Below are positions 25,656 to 36,799 of a stretch of 64,000 nucleotides of DNA, piece after piece. Each line of letters begins with the position of its first letter. The first letter of the stretch is position 1. Position numbers and translations under genes: made by a program. The DNA is from Polytrichum commune (Eukaryota; Streptophyta; Polytrichopsida; Polytrichales; Polytrichaceae). The stretch covers positions 26,164,001 to 26,228,000 of the forward strand of contig OX485809.1 of the NCBI GenBank assembly GCA_950295325.1, given 5' to 3'. Below the pieces are notes generated by a model, which saw nothing but the letters and a program-made list of their open reading frames with translations, was not told the origin of the DNA and did no database searches.

Positions 25656-27116
25656 AATTGTTTGGCACCAAGTTGTAGAGTTTCTCACATGATTGTCTAA
25701 GGGGTTGATCAACTTTTTTGGATTGTAAATGTAATCATGGTCATGTAGACCCCATGCATCCTCTCCATCAGTCAATCCCTTGAATAGAAACCAACCCTCT
25801 TAATCAACCTTTAGCCTCAACTCACTAGTTAGTTTATTATCAAACAATACTAGCAATCTGTGCCGACTATCACCATCCAAAGCGTGATCCACAATAGGCC
25901 CAACCACTTGAGCACACTCACTAGACCACAACTAATTGATTTTGTCCCATTGATTGTGAATCCATTGAGCATAAAAAATACAAGAACAAGCCTAAGCAAC
26001 TTATCATGCAACGGGTTAACAATTATCATCCCTTGCAATTTGATTATTAGAGAAAGCTTGCATGATCATATCATAACCTCCCACGTCGGTCCCTATGACA
26101 TGTTTGAACATAATAACACATGCATGGTCTAGCTTCAACCCACAAAAACCCTATAGAGTATCTGTCTTTGCCCCCATGAGATTTTGGATTTAACTTTAGT
26201 TTCGGCTTGAGCCAATATTACAGGCATCAACCCCTCAATGTTATGGGTTGCCTAAGCCTCTTGGTAAATATCTCTAACGCACCAAAAAATGTATGTAGGA
26301 ACAAACTAGACTCCCTTTTTCTTAGCATCTTTAATAGCTTTGTAACTAGGACCTAGAAATTTCACTAAAAACAAAGCACACATGCGTCGCCCATCATCTA
26401 TCTTCATCGCTTGCGAGCATGCCTTGCTAATGGACCCCTCCCTACAAACTTGTTTGGAGCAACTAATGATTTTACCCACATCACACATGAGATCCCACAA
26501 CGTTGATTTACCACCAAATGCACCAATGCGGTGCACATACAATATATTAGAGCATAATTGAAATACATCCTCTCTTTAACAATTCCAAGTTTTTATGGCC
26601 CTCAAGAATGGCCAAGACATCTTTAGCATGGCGACTTTAAATTTAAATAACCAATGCTTAGAATTGGCATCTCTCAATTTTCTTTTTATCGCTTTACTAT
26701 GCGTATCAAGTTCCAAAACAAGTAGATACCCAATCATCTACCAACCCATGTATACTGGGAACCTCTCTTCTTAGTAGAAGACTCCACGTGTGCTACCCTC
26801 TTTCTAAGTTCTAGTTGTATGCACATACAATTCACTCGCCCTTTTTCCTCTTGTCTTAATTCATCTTATTCTAGTTGTAAGCCATTTGCTTTTTTCAGGG
26901 GTTCCCTCAGTATTGCTCGTTGTTGTTTCGAAAACCTATCCAAAAAGTGGAGGTACAATACATTCAAAACTATAATTCACCCAAATACGTTTTCACCTTG
27001 TTCCTCCATCTCTCACCACTATTGTTATACCAAATCAACTTCAAATCAATTTTGTCAATAAACTTTCATGTTTTTAAAACAATTTTTGGTGATGGTTGTA
27101 TGTATTAATATGTATC

Positions 27117-27143
27117 CATAATAATAATAATAATAATAATATA
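27117..27143 (+). repeat. ATA/TAA microsatellite
   Basis: About nine uninterrupted AAT-type triplets. No regulatory role is suggested by the surroundings. Confidence 0.9.
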
Positions 27144-27756
27144 ATTCCACATTTATCCACATGTATTATGAAAACAATTGTATTTAGAGAGATGCCTCCT
27201 CGTCACTTATAGGTTTCACCAAATCTCCATAATTTTATCAAGGATGTGAGTTATTTTATTGCCATCGTCATTATCAACATGCCTACCGGAAATTTTATTT
27301 GAAATTTAGTGGACCTATCCTATTCAAAAACCAATCTCCTAGACTGTCACTTTTCATAAGCTATCAATACCAATAAGAAGGCAACCTCAATGCACATTGT
27401 TTGCCTACCAAGACTAATCAAGAATTTATTATAGAAAATAGCAAAGGACAAGCTGTTCACCAATCGTCGAGGGTTGGCGGGTGGGACTGGTAGAAGGTTG
27501 AGACAAATGCCAATATATTTACAATTGTAGATTAATTACAAAACAGGTTGAATCTACATGATGAAGGATCACAATGGCATTGTCAAGGAACAAACTTTGA
27601 CATATTCCTAGACCTGCCCATCAAGCCTATTCAATTGGATAATGTTATGATGATGCAAGACTTAGGAAATTAATTCATGTGCAAGTGCAACAAGTCAGAT
27701 GACATGGATCTAAACTAGTTGTATACCGGTGGAATAAGGTGGCTTAAACCCAAGGT

Positions 27757-27832
27757 CTTAACATGGAACCCATGGGAGTGCCAAGGTTAAGTCTCATGAG
27801 ACCGGAGTAATGCTCGGACGGGTGACCTTCAC
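27757..27832 (+). pseudogene. 5S rRNA-like relic (5S pseudogene or 5S-derived SINE head)
   Basis: The order GGAACCCATGGGAG, then CCAAGGTTAAG, then GGAGTAATGCTCGGACGGGT and GACC follows the middle and 3' half of plant 5S rRNA. In 5S rRNA the corresponding order is GGATCCCATCAGAACTCCG, AAGTTAAGC and GAGTAGTACTAGGATGGGTG ACC. The internal promoter region (box A/IE/box C) is the part preserved. The 5' end and terminal stem are not convincing and there are many substitutions, so it should not be functional. A dispersed 5S pseudogene or the head of a SINE3-type element are both possible. Confidence 0.55.
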
Positions 27833-29037
27833 AACACTCTATTTTTGGTGCACCTTACCACCTATAGTCCACCAAGTCATAGTGTGGGGACACTTAAATG
27901 CACTAGATATTTTTAATTAGTCATGTGGGAACCTAGGGGCTTGCCCTTGGGAGAGCTCAAGTGCAAGCCGGCTTGTCCATGCCCGTTCAAGGTGCCCATA
28001 CCTTTGAAAGGAGGTACTAGAATTCAAGGACCCTCTAATTGTTGTGGTGCACATATTGGGATAATATGGACTTGCGTGAACTCAAATATGAAGCAACATC
28101 ACAATTCACGCTGATGACAATTTCGGAGTCTATCAAGAAGGATCTATCATGGTTGATGATGGAACATTTACCTTCAACAAATTAGGGTTGCAACAATATT
28201 TTAATTTGGATGGATGAGAGGTACACTCGTGTGCAACAATTCCCCATGGCATGCATTTAAGGAATTGCAAAACTTTGATGGAAACTATAGATCATCCACT
28301 CTAGAACAGCAAGAACTTGGTTGACTGCATCTGCTTACAATTGTATGTATTGGCCTTGCACTATATTGAGTATTGAAAATTTACAGTGTTTCACATATTA
28401 ATAATGACTTGGCACTCAAAAAATATAATCAAATGACTTATATATACACATTCGTGTATATATACATTTTTGACTTCTAACATTTTCATTTTTATTTTGC
28501 AAATAATAACCTCCAGTGCAAACAGGTGAACTTATTTGGCACCTCTAAGTGGGAGTGTGAGGCAGTCAAGGACATAAGTGGATCATATGATTGTGTATAT
28601 ATATATATTCGTGCTAAAAATGTCAAGACTTCATCTTTGAAGTTGGAACTGTTCCATCTGTTGTCAAATTTTCACCTAAGATTTGCAAGTTCATACTCTA
28701 TAAGAATAGCAAAACCTCCACACTACACTGAATGAACTTCACATGTGCAGGCATATTAAGGGATTACAATGTAGGTTTTGCTCTACAATTTTTTAGGAAC
28801 ATCTTTGTAAGATATAGAATGAGCGTCAAAGAGGAAAATAGGACCAACCCCACTGTAACATCAGAGGAGCTTTGGAGACAGAGGAAAATGCATGGATCCA
28901 CCCAGGCAAAGACCATAGCTTTCTTGTTCCCAATGGGATGCAAATCAAAGTGGCCAGTTCATTGGGAAAAAGAGCCAATGACACGAAGTATATCAATGCC
29001 ATTGAAAATTAATGTCTAGTAAATGATGATGTTTAAC

Positions 29038-32000
29038 TTACACAGGACGCCACAAGCTCAGCTTGGAATGGTCCACAATGCGCTTGTTTTTCTTGCTAAT
29101 CAGCATCATATCTTCAAATTCTGCATCCCATATGATATCATCATCACATACACAGTAGTGTTGAACATGGAATACGGACTGCATTGATGACCTCTCCAGT
29201 CCAACCTGCATGCAATAAGTACTCAGCCATCAGTTCGTCTATTCATCAAGTTTTACCCTGAATAGGCAACAGATGTAATGACCACTTCCAAGAGAAATTA
29301 CACACTGGCAATCAGCATGGTATTACCTGCACTGACACAACTAAAGAAGGCACATGTATACAACAATACAAATATATGGATGATGGCAAGGAGGCTATCT
29401 AACAAAGAAAATGCATGGTTTACATACAACACTGAGTGTGAAGATGGCATCCTCGCGCCGTAACATCTCATGTGTCCTTCTGTAGAGTGGACTATTCTCA
29501 TCTATAATATGGCGCACCAGCATCCCTTGATTCAGATATGCAATCTCAGACCGAACCTGGCACACACATGATACAAAAGATAGTTAAAGAAAGCTGCATA
29601 TGTTCCAGATGCTGTCAAGTGCATCAAAAGCACACCATGAATCCTGTTATTACAAAGATTACAAAGTATACAAATACAAAATATTACATAGTATCAATGG
29701 GGCTGATGAAGAAATTACCAGCTTCAAAGATTGTGTGGCACGGAAGAAGGAGCCTGATCTTGTCAATGTGTTGTACTTATAAGTGAAGTCTACTTTCACA
29801 TCCACCAGTTCACAAGGCTGAGGTCCAGCCAGTACATATCGTGCCATTAAAACTCTGCACGGATAGACTACAATAAGAAACCTTCCAAAGACAAACCAAA
29901 CAAATGCTGTATTGAAAGAAAACCGATGTGCAGTCATCAAAGTCTAGTATATGTTATATGACTACATGAACACCAACAGTCAAGACTCGCAGATTGCACG
30001 CAAGTTAGACAAATCCTATCTCTAATTGAGAAGAATATATTAAAATTTGATATCCAGCAAAGAAAAACAAGATACAAAGTCTAGATGATCTAGTTTGGCT
30101 GCTTACTTGGTGGCAGAGTAGTCTACTCGTCGCCTGCGTTGAGCAAGAGATGGGCAGATTAATGCTACTTTTGAGCAACGCACTGGTTGTGAGGGTTGCG
30201 ATAGCCTTGCAAACACTGACCCACCGGAAAAGAAATGTCAGCAAAAATATTGTTGGTCTACGATACTTGAGTCTGCCTTTCTACTTGTGGATTTTGTGAC
30301 AGCACAACAAAAACATTGATGCTCCTTGATGTCAAGTCTGACCAACTGGAAGACCCTAGGTCTAACTTAGTTCATAACAGGTTGGTCTTATGACCAACCT
30401 GTGCTACTTTTAAGACACAGAAAGGCTAACAGCACATCAATTCATGTTGTAGAACGCTACAAAAACACAAACAAGTTACCTGCACCACTGAGGAAAACAA
30501 ATATCAGCTGTGCGATAAGTGCGTTGATGTTAGCAAGCACCAAGGTGTAAGGAGATAGAGGAGCCAACTCTGGCTGCAGACCAGTGGAAAGAGATAGGCT
30601 GAACATGAAAAGTTGGAACAATGTCATCCATGATAAAGTGAGTCCCCCCGTGGACACACCTCCTGATTAAGCACAAAAAACACCAAAAAGTTAGCAAGGC
30701 AACATGAATGTTATTAAGAATAACATGCACATCACAAATGCTTACCAATTAAATATGTCGTCAAATACATTGACAACAATCTCACGATATATGTGTGCTG
30801 AACTTTTCCAACACTGCCCAAGAAGTGCCTTGCCTAGGTGAAACTGAGTGTGTTGACATTAGTGAAGTTGGGGAATATCTGCTTATCAATTACTTAATGC
30901 TGCAGACACAGAAGGAACTCTAGCAATAGCACCTTAACAGACTGAAAGACTGAAGTGTATAGTCAACTAATGTAAAACAGTACATGACCATTCTAAATAT
31001 GTGACCATCTCATATACCCCTAAAAGACTTGCTCAAATTCAAATCAAGGAACTCAGCAAAGAAGAATGCTATACATAACAAGAGCTAGGATTGTACCAGT
31101 TTCAGAGTCAAAGAAACTGCGGGCTGTTTCATCCAAGGCAAGTCCTTGACAATCAGGTAAATACAAGAAAGTAAATACCACACTCAGTAACACAGGTGCT
31201 GCAAACATCCCACATGCAAATTGTGGCAGAGGTTTCTTGAGCATGTAGATGTAGAAATCATAGATCACAAAGAAAATTCCTTCATCTTCTTGCAGCACTT
31301 GGAAATTTTGAAGCCCACGCAAACCGCGAAACTCTGGAGAGTCTGAAGTCTTGAATGTCTCAAACTCATCATCACTGTCACTGTCTTCATCGTCGTTCGT
31401 AAGGAAGTCTACAAATGTGCTTGACATTTCAGCTGCCTTTGAGGAGACTTTGTTTGCAGTGGATTGAACTGATTCTGTAACTTGTGCTGCTGTTGACTGC
31501 ACAGACTCTGTAACTTCTGAAACAGTGGATGTTACAGATTCTGAAACGTGTGCTGCAGTGGATGAGACTGACTCTAACATCTGACTTGACACCTCTGACA
31601 TCTGCTCGGACACCTGGTCCACTTGAGATGACACCTGAGGAGTTGAACAACAGACACACTTAGAATGGTTCATCACAACATATATTACACAAAAGTCGCA
31701 ATGGCAGTACATGGGCGAACAAGAATATGGGTAGACCCATCTTGGTACCATAAGGAAATTACTAAGAATACCAAGTGTGTGAACACTACTCGAGACGTAG
31801 GTCCAAAACCTGCAAATTCTAAGTAATATACCACCAGGTAATCCTCAGATATTACTTTCTCACCACTGCATTGTTTTGGTTGCAGTCTGACCATGACAGC
31901 GGGGTCAACAACAACCAAAGTTTCAAAGTTGACACCTGAAGAACACTTCTGGTTTTAGTTCCCTTCCAACTACCATCATCAGTTCATCAATGGCAACACT

Positions 32001-35000
32001 CGAGGTACTCAAGGAACTCCACAAAAAAGCTAACCAAGTGATGACAGATTGACACTAGTGCACAAGAACTTTTCTAAACATTCTGCAATTCTAATGAAAA
32101 TGATCTCGCCTTACACACCAACCCTAAACAGAGCATATTATGTGTGGCAAGATTTGATCCAGTGGTGCACACAATTGGCACCTGCTGTTGGAGCCGATGG
32201 ATGGAGTTGTTATGATCTACCATTGAGTCCTGCATTCCGTCAGTAACCTGGTCCACTATATTCTGCCCTACTTGCTTGACCTGCCCTGCAACCCTTGACA
32301 TGCTTCCAGTAACTTGGGTTTTCAGGGTTGCTACCTGTTCCACTACGGCACCCACCTGCTCCACGACCTCATCTGGAAGGATCTCGGCAACAGGCTCCAC
32401 CACTTGTGATTTCAAAATTTGTGCAGTTTCTGCAACTACTTTAGTTGGAAGCTCTACAACTTTAGCAGGAAGTTCTGCTACCACTGCTGAAAGTTCACTT
32501 ACTGCTGAAATCTCAACCACCCTTGCTGAAATATCTGGAAGCTCAGCAACTTTGACTGGAAGCTCAGCTATTTTCGATGGAAGCTCCACCACTTTTGAAG
32601 GTAACTCGGCGACAAGTTTCAACGGAATTGGCAGCCGATCTGAGGCTTCAACAACTTGTACTTCAGAAATAGGAACAGGGGCAGAATCTTCAGAACAGCC
32701 TACAGACTCCGTGGCTAGCTGCAAGTTTGTTGCATCCCCTGGACGTTTTGTTCGTAGAAGCCAGGGGAGTTCTTCAAGAAGGTTGATCCCCTTTCTGGTC
32801 TGTTGTATGTGCCCATTACTATGATTCATGTCAAAATGTGAAGGATGAACAATAGTTGACACATCCTCCTGGAGATTATTTCTAAACCCATCATTTGTAG
32901 ATGCAGGAACTGCATAGCCTTGTACTTGTACAGGACGCTCAGCTTCCGAAATTGGAACACGAACGCACATTGTATCTGTCATTGAAGTATCATCTGAAAG
33001 TACTGCTATTGTCAATAAGCATACATATTCATACCCAGAGCACTCACAGAATCTAGATGGAACGATGATGAAAAATGTCTCAAATCAGTGATTAAAATAA
33101 TGTGCGATGACTACAAGATATTGACTATTAGACTAAATAATATCATGAATGCAATGTGGCAGAATCACACAACTTTATCTGGATGCAAAAACATAATCCC
33201 AAACTAGCCCTTAAAAATTACAGGTAGAAAGCACAACATTGTCTTGGTGGGTCTCCATACTTAGACGAGGAACGAACTGTGCAGCAAGATGAAGAGAGTT
33301 TCTGACACCTTGCTTAGTGAAAGTGACACAAAACCATGCAATGAATGTGTCTGGTAAAGACTTCCCTAAGATGCTAGCGAACTACTTGAATTGAATACAC
33401 ATGAAGCAAGAGAGTGCCCAGCTGTGGATTTGCATACGAAGAGTAAAGGGACTAAATAAAAATTGATATTCAAAACAACACATTAGAAAGACCTGTAATT
33501 CTGTAGACATCTCAAAGGTGCCAATTTTTTACCTTTAATGCTTGTACTTCGTCGCCTTCCAGATCCCATTGTCTTCTTGTCAAACGCCTTCAGCCTTGAC
33601 ATGGTTCTCCTCAGTTTCTCTTGACCAACATTGGAGTCCGAAGTAGATGTAAAATTCTCTTTAGAATCCGCAAATATTTCGGGGTTGGTGAGAATAGTTG
33701 CTGCAACAGGTGCAACTTCCTCTGGAAAAGACAATACAGGTGGAGGTTCCGAACCTGGCAGCTTCTTTTTCTTTCCCTTGCTGCTCCGCCGCTGCATTGA
33801 AGATTTGGCAGTTCCATTTTGTGCTCGATCTGCCTCTCCCTTACTTTCCACAACAGGAGCTACACCCTTGGAAAATTGTGAACCAGCTGGTCCACTACCA
33901 TTCTCCTTGTTGTTGATATTACTCAATTTTGTCGATATATTATTTGAATGGTCTTCAATATTGATACCACTATCCACAGCCACATTGGTGCCTGCAACTT
34001 TCAGGTTATGCTCTTCGTGTTCAGAGGTTAAGTTACAATAACTAAAGTTGTCCTGGTCAATGCCAGAATTTGCAACCACGGGCTTTCGACTTTGGTATCT
34101 GGCATTCTGACTGCCTGATCTGGAATTACCGGTGCTTTTGTCATGTAAGTCCTCAGCAACTCCTCCAGGATTATCATTGTGAGTAGGCCCTTCATTTTTG
34201 ACAATCAAGGAGCTTCCATGATCAAACATTTGGTTGTATTGCGTGGAGCTCTCATCTGTCCCATCAGAATGGTAGTCATCCGCCACAAAAACATCATTTA
34301 TTTCACAGCTGCTTGGTTCGCTTGGCATACTCTCCTTCTCAACATCATCCCCAAACGCTCCACGGACATTTGCAACATGGTTGTTCAGTTCTGCCTGAAG
34401 AAAATAACAAAAGTCAATAGAAATGACAAACTCGGCAATGTCACCTTAGCCAAATGAGACCTAGAATGTTGCCCAAGAATTGAAAACAATGTGCAGAGTT
34501 GAGTTGCTTGTTGGGCATACAAAGAAAAAGTACAGCTACATCTACAGCAGAATGGATAGATAATTTGCCATAAATTTATACTAATAGCATTCCAAATGAC
34601 CACAGTGCACATGGTACCGTAATCAGTAAAGATGCTTTCTTAGGAAGTAAATGCTGTAAGCCTTCGTATCTGCAGCTGAGCATTTCCCCAAAGTATAATG
34701 TATATAGTAAACACTTGCTTGTGTCTTACCAGCTCCTTTTCATCGTGCTCATCCTGTGTGATTTGAGAGGGAGTTCTCCTCCAAACTTTCTTTAATCTGC
34801 TACCATGGATGGCACCTGAGTATCTTCCAAGCCCTGCCTTGGCAACTAGCTTTCCTCCCGAAGCACCACCATCACGATGCCAAGTCTGCCATGTCCTACA
34901 AGAGCTCGCCCTACTCTGTTTCCATTTCATATAAGAACTAGACGTAAAGAAGCCACTACGGGCCTTGGTTTCTGAGGCTCCACTTGGTCTCACTAGGATT

Positions 35001-35017
35001 GAAGTCATGGACGACAT
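29038..35017 (-). CDS. Kir-like (inward-rectifier K+ channel family) membrane protein with long N-terminal extension
   Basis: Exons (minus, 5' to 3'): 34,730-35,017; 33,533-34,394; 32,182-33,002; 31,080-31,634; 30,746-30,833 (uncertain); 30,480-30,662; 30,107-30,215; 29,719-29,854; 29,428-29,556; 29,038-29,205 with TAA. Phases agree and give 1,112 aa (1,077 if the uncertain exon is skipped and exon 4 ends at 31,097). The C-terminal third follows Kir architecture. It has an amphipathic segment IYDFYIYMLKKPLPQF, TM1 (about residues 796-816) and a pore-loop-like segment. TM2 leads into the VFARLSQPSQP junction. The cytosolic Ig-like domain has LVDVKVDF, HIIDENSPL, DDDIIWDAEFEDM and a final IVDHSKL. 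The filter position reads MFSLSLSTGLQPELAPLSP, so TxGYG is absent. The N-terminal 790 residues are polar, with basic KGKKKK and ELPxKV heptads. Family membership is firm; K+ conduction is not. Confidence 0.85.
30746..30833 (-). other. Candidate 88-nt exon of the Kir-like gene
   Basis: It is flanked by a good acceptor (TTTCACCTAG) and a strong donor (ATTG/GTAAGC). If the previous exon uses CTT/GTTATG at 31,080, this segment joins in phase as ARHFLGSVGKVQ...YLTTYLIG, directly before GVSTGG of the pore exon. If the previous exon instead ends at ACTG/GTACAA (31,097), the segment is skipped and the frame is still intact. It therefore lengthens the TM1-pore linker, or is an alternative exon. Confidence 0.55.
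31430..31634 (-). repeat. Coding 11-residue-type repeats in the Kir-like protein
   Basis: The start of exon 4 encodes repeated S-x-V-x-x-T-A-A/V-x-x-V-T-E-S-V units (for example STAAHVSESV, STVSEVTESV, STAAQVTESV). The spacing is close to 11 residues, like the amphipathic repeats of LEA or apolipoprotein-type helices. The DNA repeats are visible but diverged. The repeats lie about 80 residues ahead of TM1 and could form a membrane-surface or self-association helix. Confidence 0.7.
32420..32625 (-). repeat. Coding ELPxKV heptad repeats in the Kir-like protein
   Basis: Exon 3 encodes consecutive 7-residue units of the form (A/V)ELPxKV: AELPSKV, VELPSKI, AELPVKV, AELPDIS, and further on AELPAKV and VELPTKV. 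The units run in tandem in two blocks, consistent with expansion by duplication. They precede a hydrophobic-heptad stretch (VVEQVGAVVEQV) that may form a coiled coil. Confidence 0.75.
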
Positions 35018-36760
35018 ATTTGTGACCGTCACCAAAATTGTCCAAGTATACAAGATGAGTAGAATCTACACGGACAGTGTCACCGAATACAGGAGAGGGA
35101 CAAAAAAAGAAGGGAATTATATATACTCCAAAATGAATAACTATAGCTATGAATAGTTATTATGCATGAAGTTCGCAATGTGCTCACAACAACTTCGAAA
35201 TATATAACAGGTCATGTTAAAATTGCAATGGGCAAAATATGTACCACTGTGGTGGACTAAAATCTATAACCAAGGGGGATGCTAAATTTGAGAATTGGAG
35301 GTGATCCACGATCTAGGGGTGTCTAAGAGTGTGCCCTGGGGTTACACAGGATGACGCTTCACGGTTCCTCTCCGAAATTGCTTCGTTGGACCCACACTCA
35401 TCTTGACACAACACTTGTATCCTGTCAACGGCATGCCCCTGCAAGCCCACAATAGCATAAGAAACCAATATCAGGTTTCACCTAACAAAGGCCATGAATG
35501 TAAGGCCTACTGAAATAACATCCATTTCCGCATTCCCAAATTCCACACCAACAACTGGGCACCGACCACCAGGATTGTAACCTGGTTACTAACAAATTGC
35601 AAGAGAAGCAAGAACTACCTCACTTTGTTTATTATTCTGTAAAGTTCTATTATTCTATACCATCTCCTCTGAAGCTCAGTATTTCAAGATATTATGGCCA
35701 ACATGTGCCCTGCAACCACAAGTATAGAGAAAGGTTCCCTGCTGGTTCGATTCAGAGCTCTACATTGGAAATGAAGGCCATTACAAACACACCAGAGTGA
35801 CGAAGAGACTTCGAAACAGTTAGTCTAGTTCCACCCATAACCCTAAAAGAAGCAGAAGACGGCACAGCTACACCAAAATCTAAGAAGTACACCTGCCAAA
35901 TTAGAATGAAAGAACATGAAATGCAGAAGCTCTGCTTCGTTCACACTGCACCCCAAGAAACTTCAAGGTAAAGACAGCAGGAGTGATGATGTGAAATTCC
36001 ACAAACACATCCAGTCACTTAAACACACACATGACCAAGTTTTAAGAGTTTCCCAACCTCTCAGAGGCTTAGATATGGTACATTAACTAGGGACTTACCC
36101 CAACCCATGTCAAGGTACACAATTTGACCAAAGAATACACCCAACTACTGAATACGAGACGGGGAGCCACCAAGAAAATCCGGAAGCAGAAGCAAAAATG
36201 CGTAACATGGAAACCAGCATATCAGAGAATAAAAATGGTGCCATGAGTTCCCACCGATCGCACAAAAACCATGTCGAAATTCATGTCGGAGAGGAATTGA
36301 CCCCTCACCGTCGGATTGGTGATACTTGAAAGTGACTCTACAAGTGTGGTACATACAAAAACCTCAAAGAAGTGAAACATAAACATGTGCAACAGAGTGT
36401 GAGAGAAAAGGTGGCAAGCAAAACCCACAATACATCCGGTAGTGTGCATCTGAAAAGCTTGAGTTAAGTAGGAAGAGACCCGAAAGATGCGAAAATGTAG
36501 ACAGGATGATGTTGGCAACCCACCTGTAATGAATTAGAACGCAGAGCGGTGAGTGATGTGATGTGCAGGGATGCCTGCTGCCTCCCTGCGCTGTTTGTAA
36601 AAGCAGAGGTTCTGCTCCACTTCAAAGGAAACGAAGTCCTTGGTTGGCCGAAGAAGACGAAGGGCGAGGGACAGGTGGCATGTGCTCAGCTGGACGGCGA
36701 GCTTACGCGGCATTGTGACCTGGTCATTATACAGTGGCGTTAGCGTCAAAGTTCAAATAA
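35018..36760 (-). other. Probable 5' UTR introns and promoter of the Kir-like gene
   Basis: Upstream of the first in-frame ATG (35,015-35,017) no conserved coding sequence is found. A GC-richer patch at about 36,530-36,730 with CT-rich minus-strand sequence would suit a first noncoding exon and promoter, but no TATA box or splice donor can be assigned with confidence. Confidence 0.35.
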
Positions 36761-36799
36761 CTGAGCAGTGCAGGTGTGATTTGCAGCCACATATGGATA

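Larger units (their letters stand above)
24940..28700. other. Intergenic DNA with repeat relics
   Basis: No gene is supported. It contains the inverted partner of the 12.5-kb repeat end (25,598-25,655), an ATA microsatellite (27,117-27,143) and the 5S-rRNA-like relic (about 27,757-27,832). A 78-codon minus-strand frame at 26,306-26,542 looks compositionally protein-like but matches no family I know. Confidence 0.4.

Noticed and set aside
32276-32824. 182-codon plus-strand frame opposite exon 3 of the Kir-like gene
   Set aside because: It is the antisense image of the ELPxKV repeats. The minus-strand frame has matching splice phases and joins to a recognisable family.
35740-35765. GGTTCGATTC resembling a tRNA T-loop
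   Set aside because: No acceptor stem, D-arm or anticodon stem can be folded around it at tRNA spacing.
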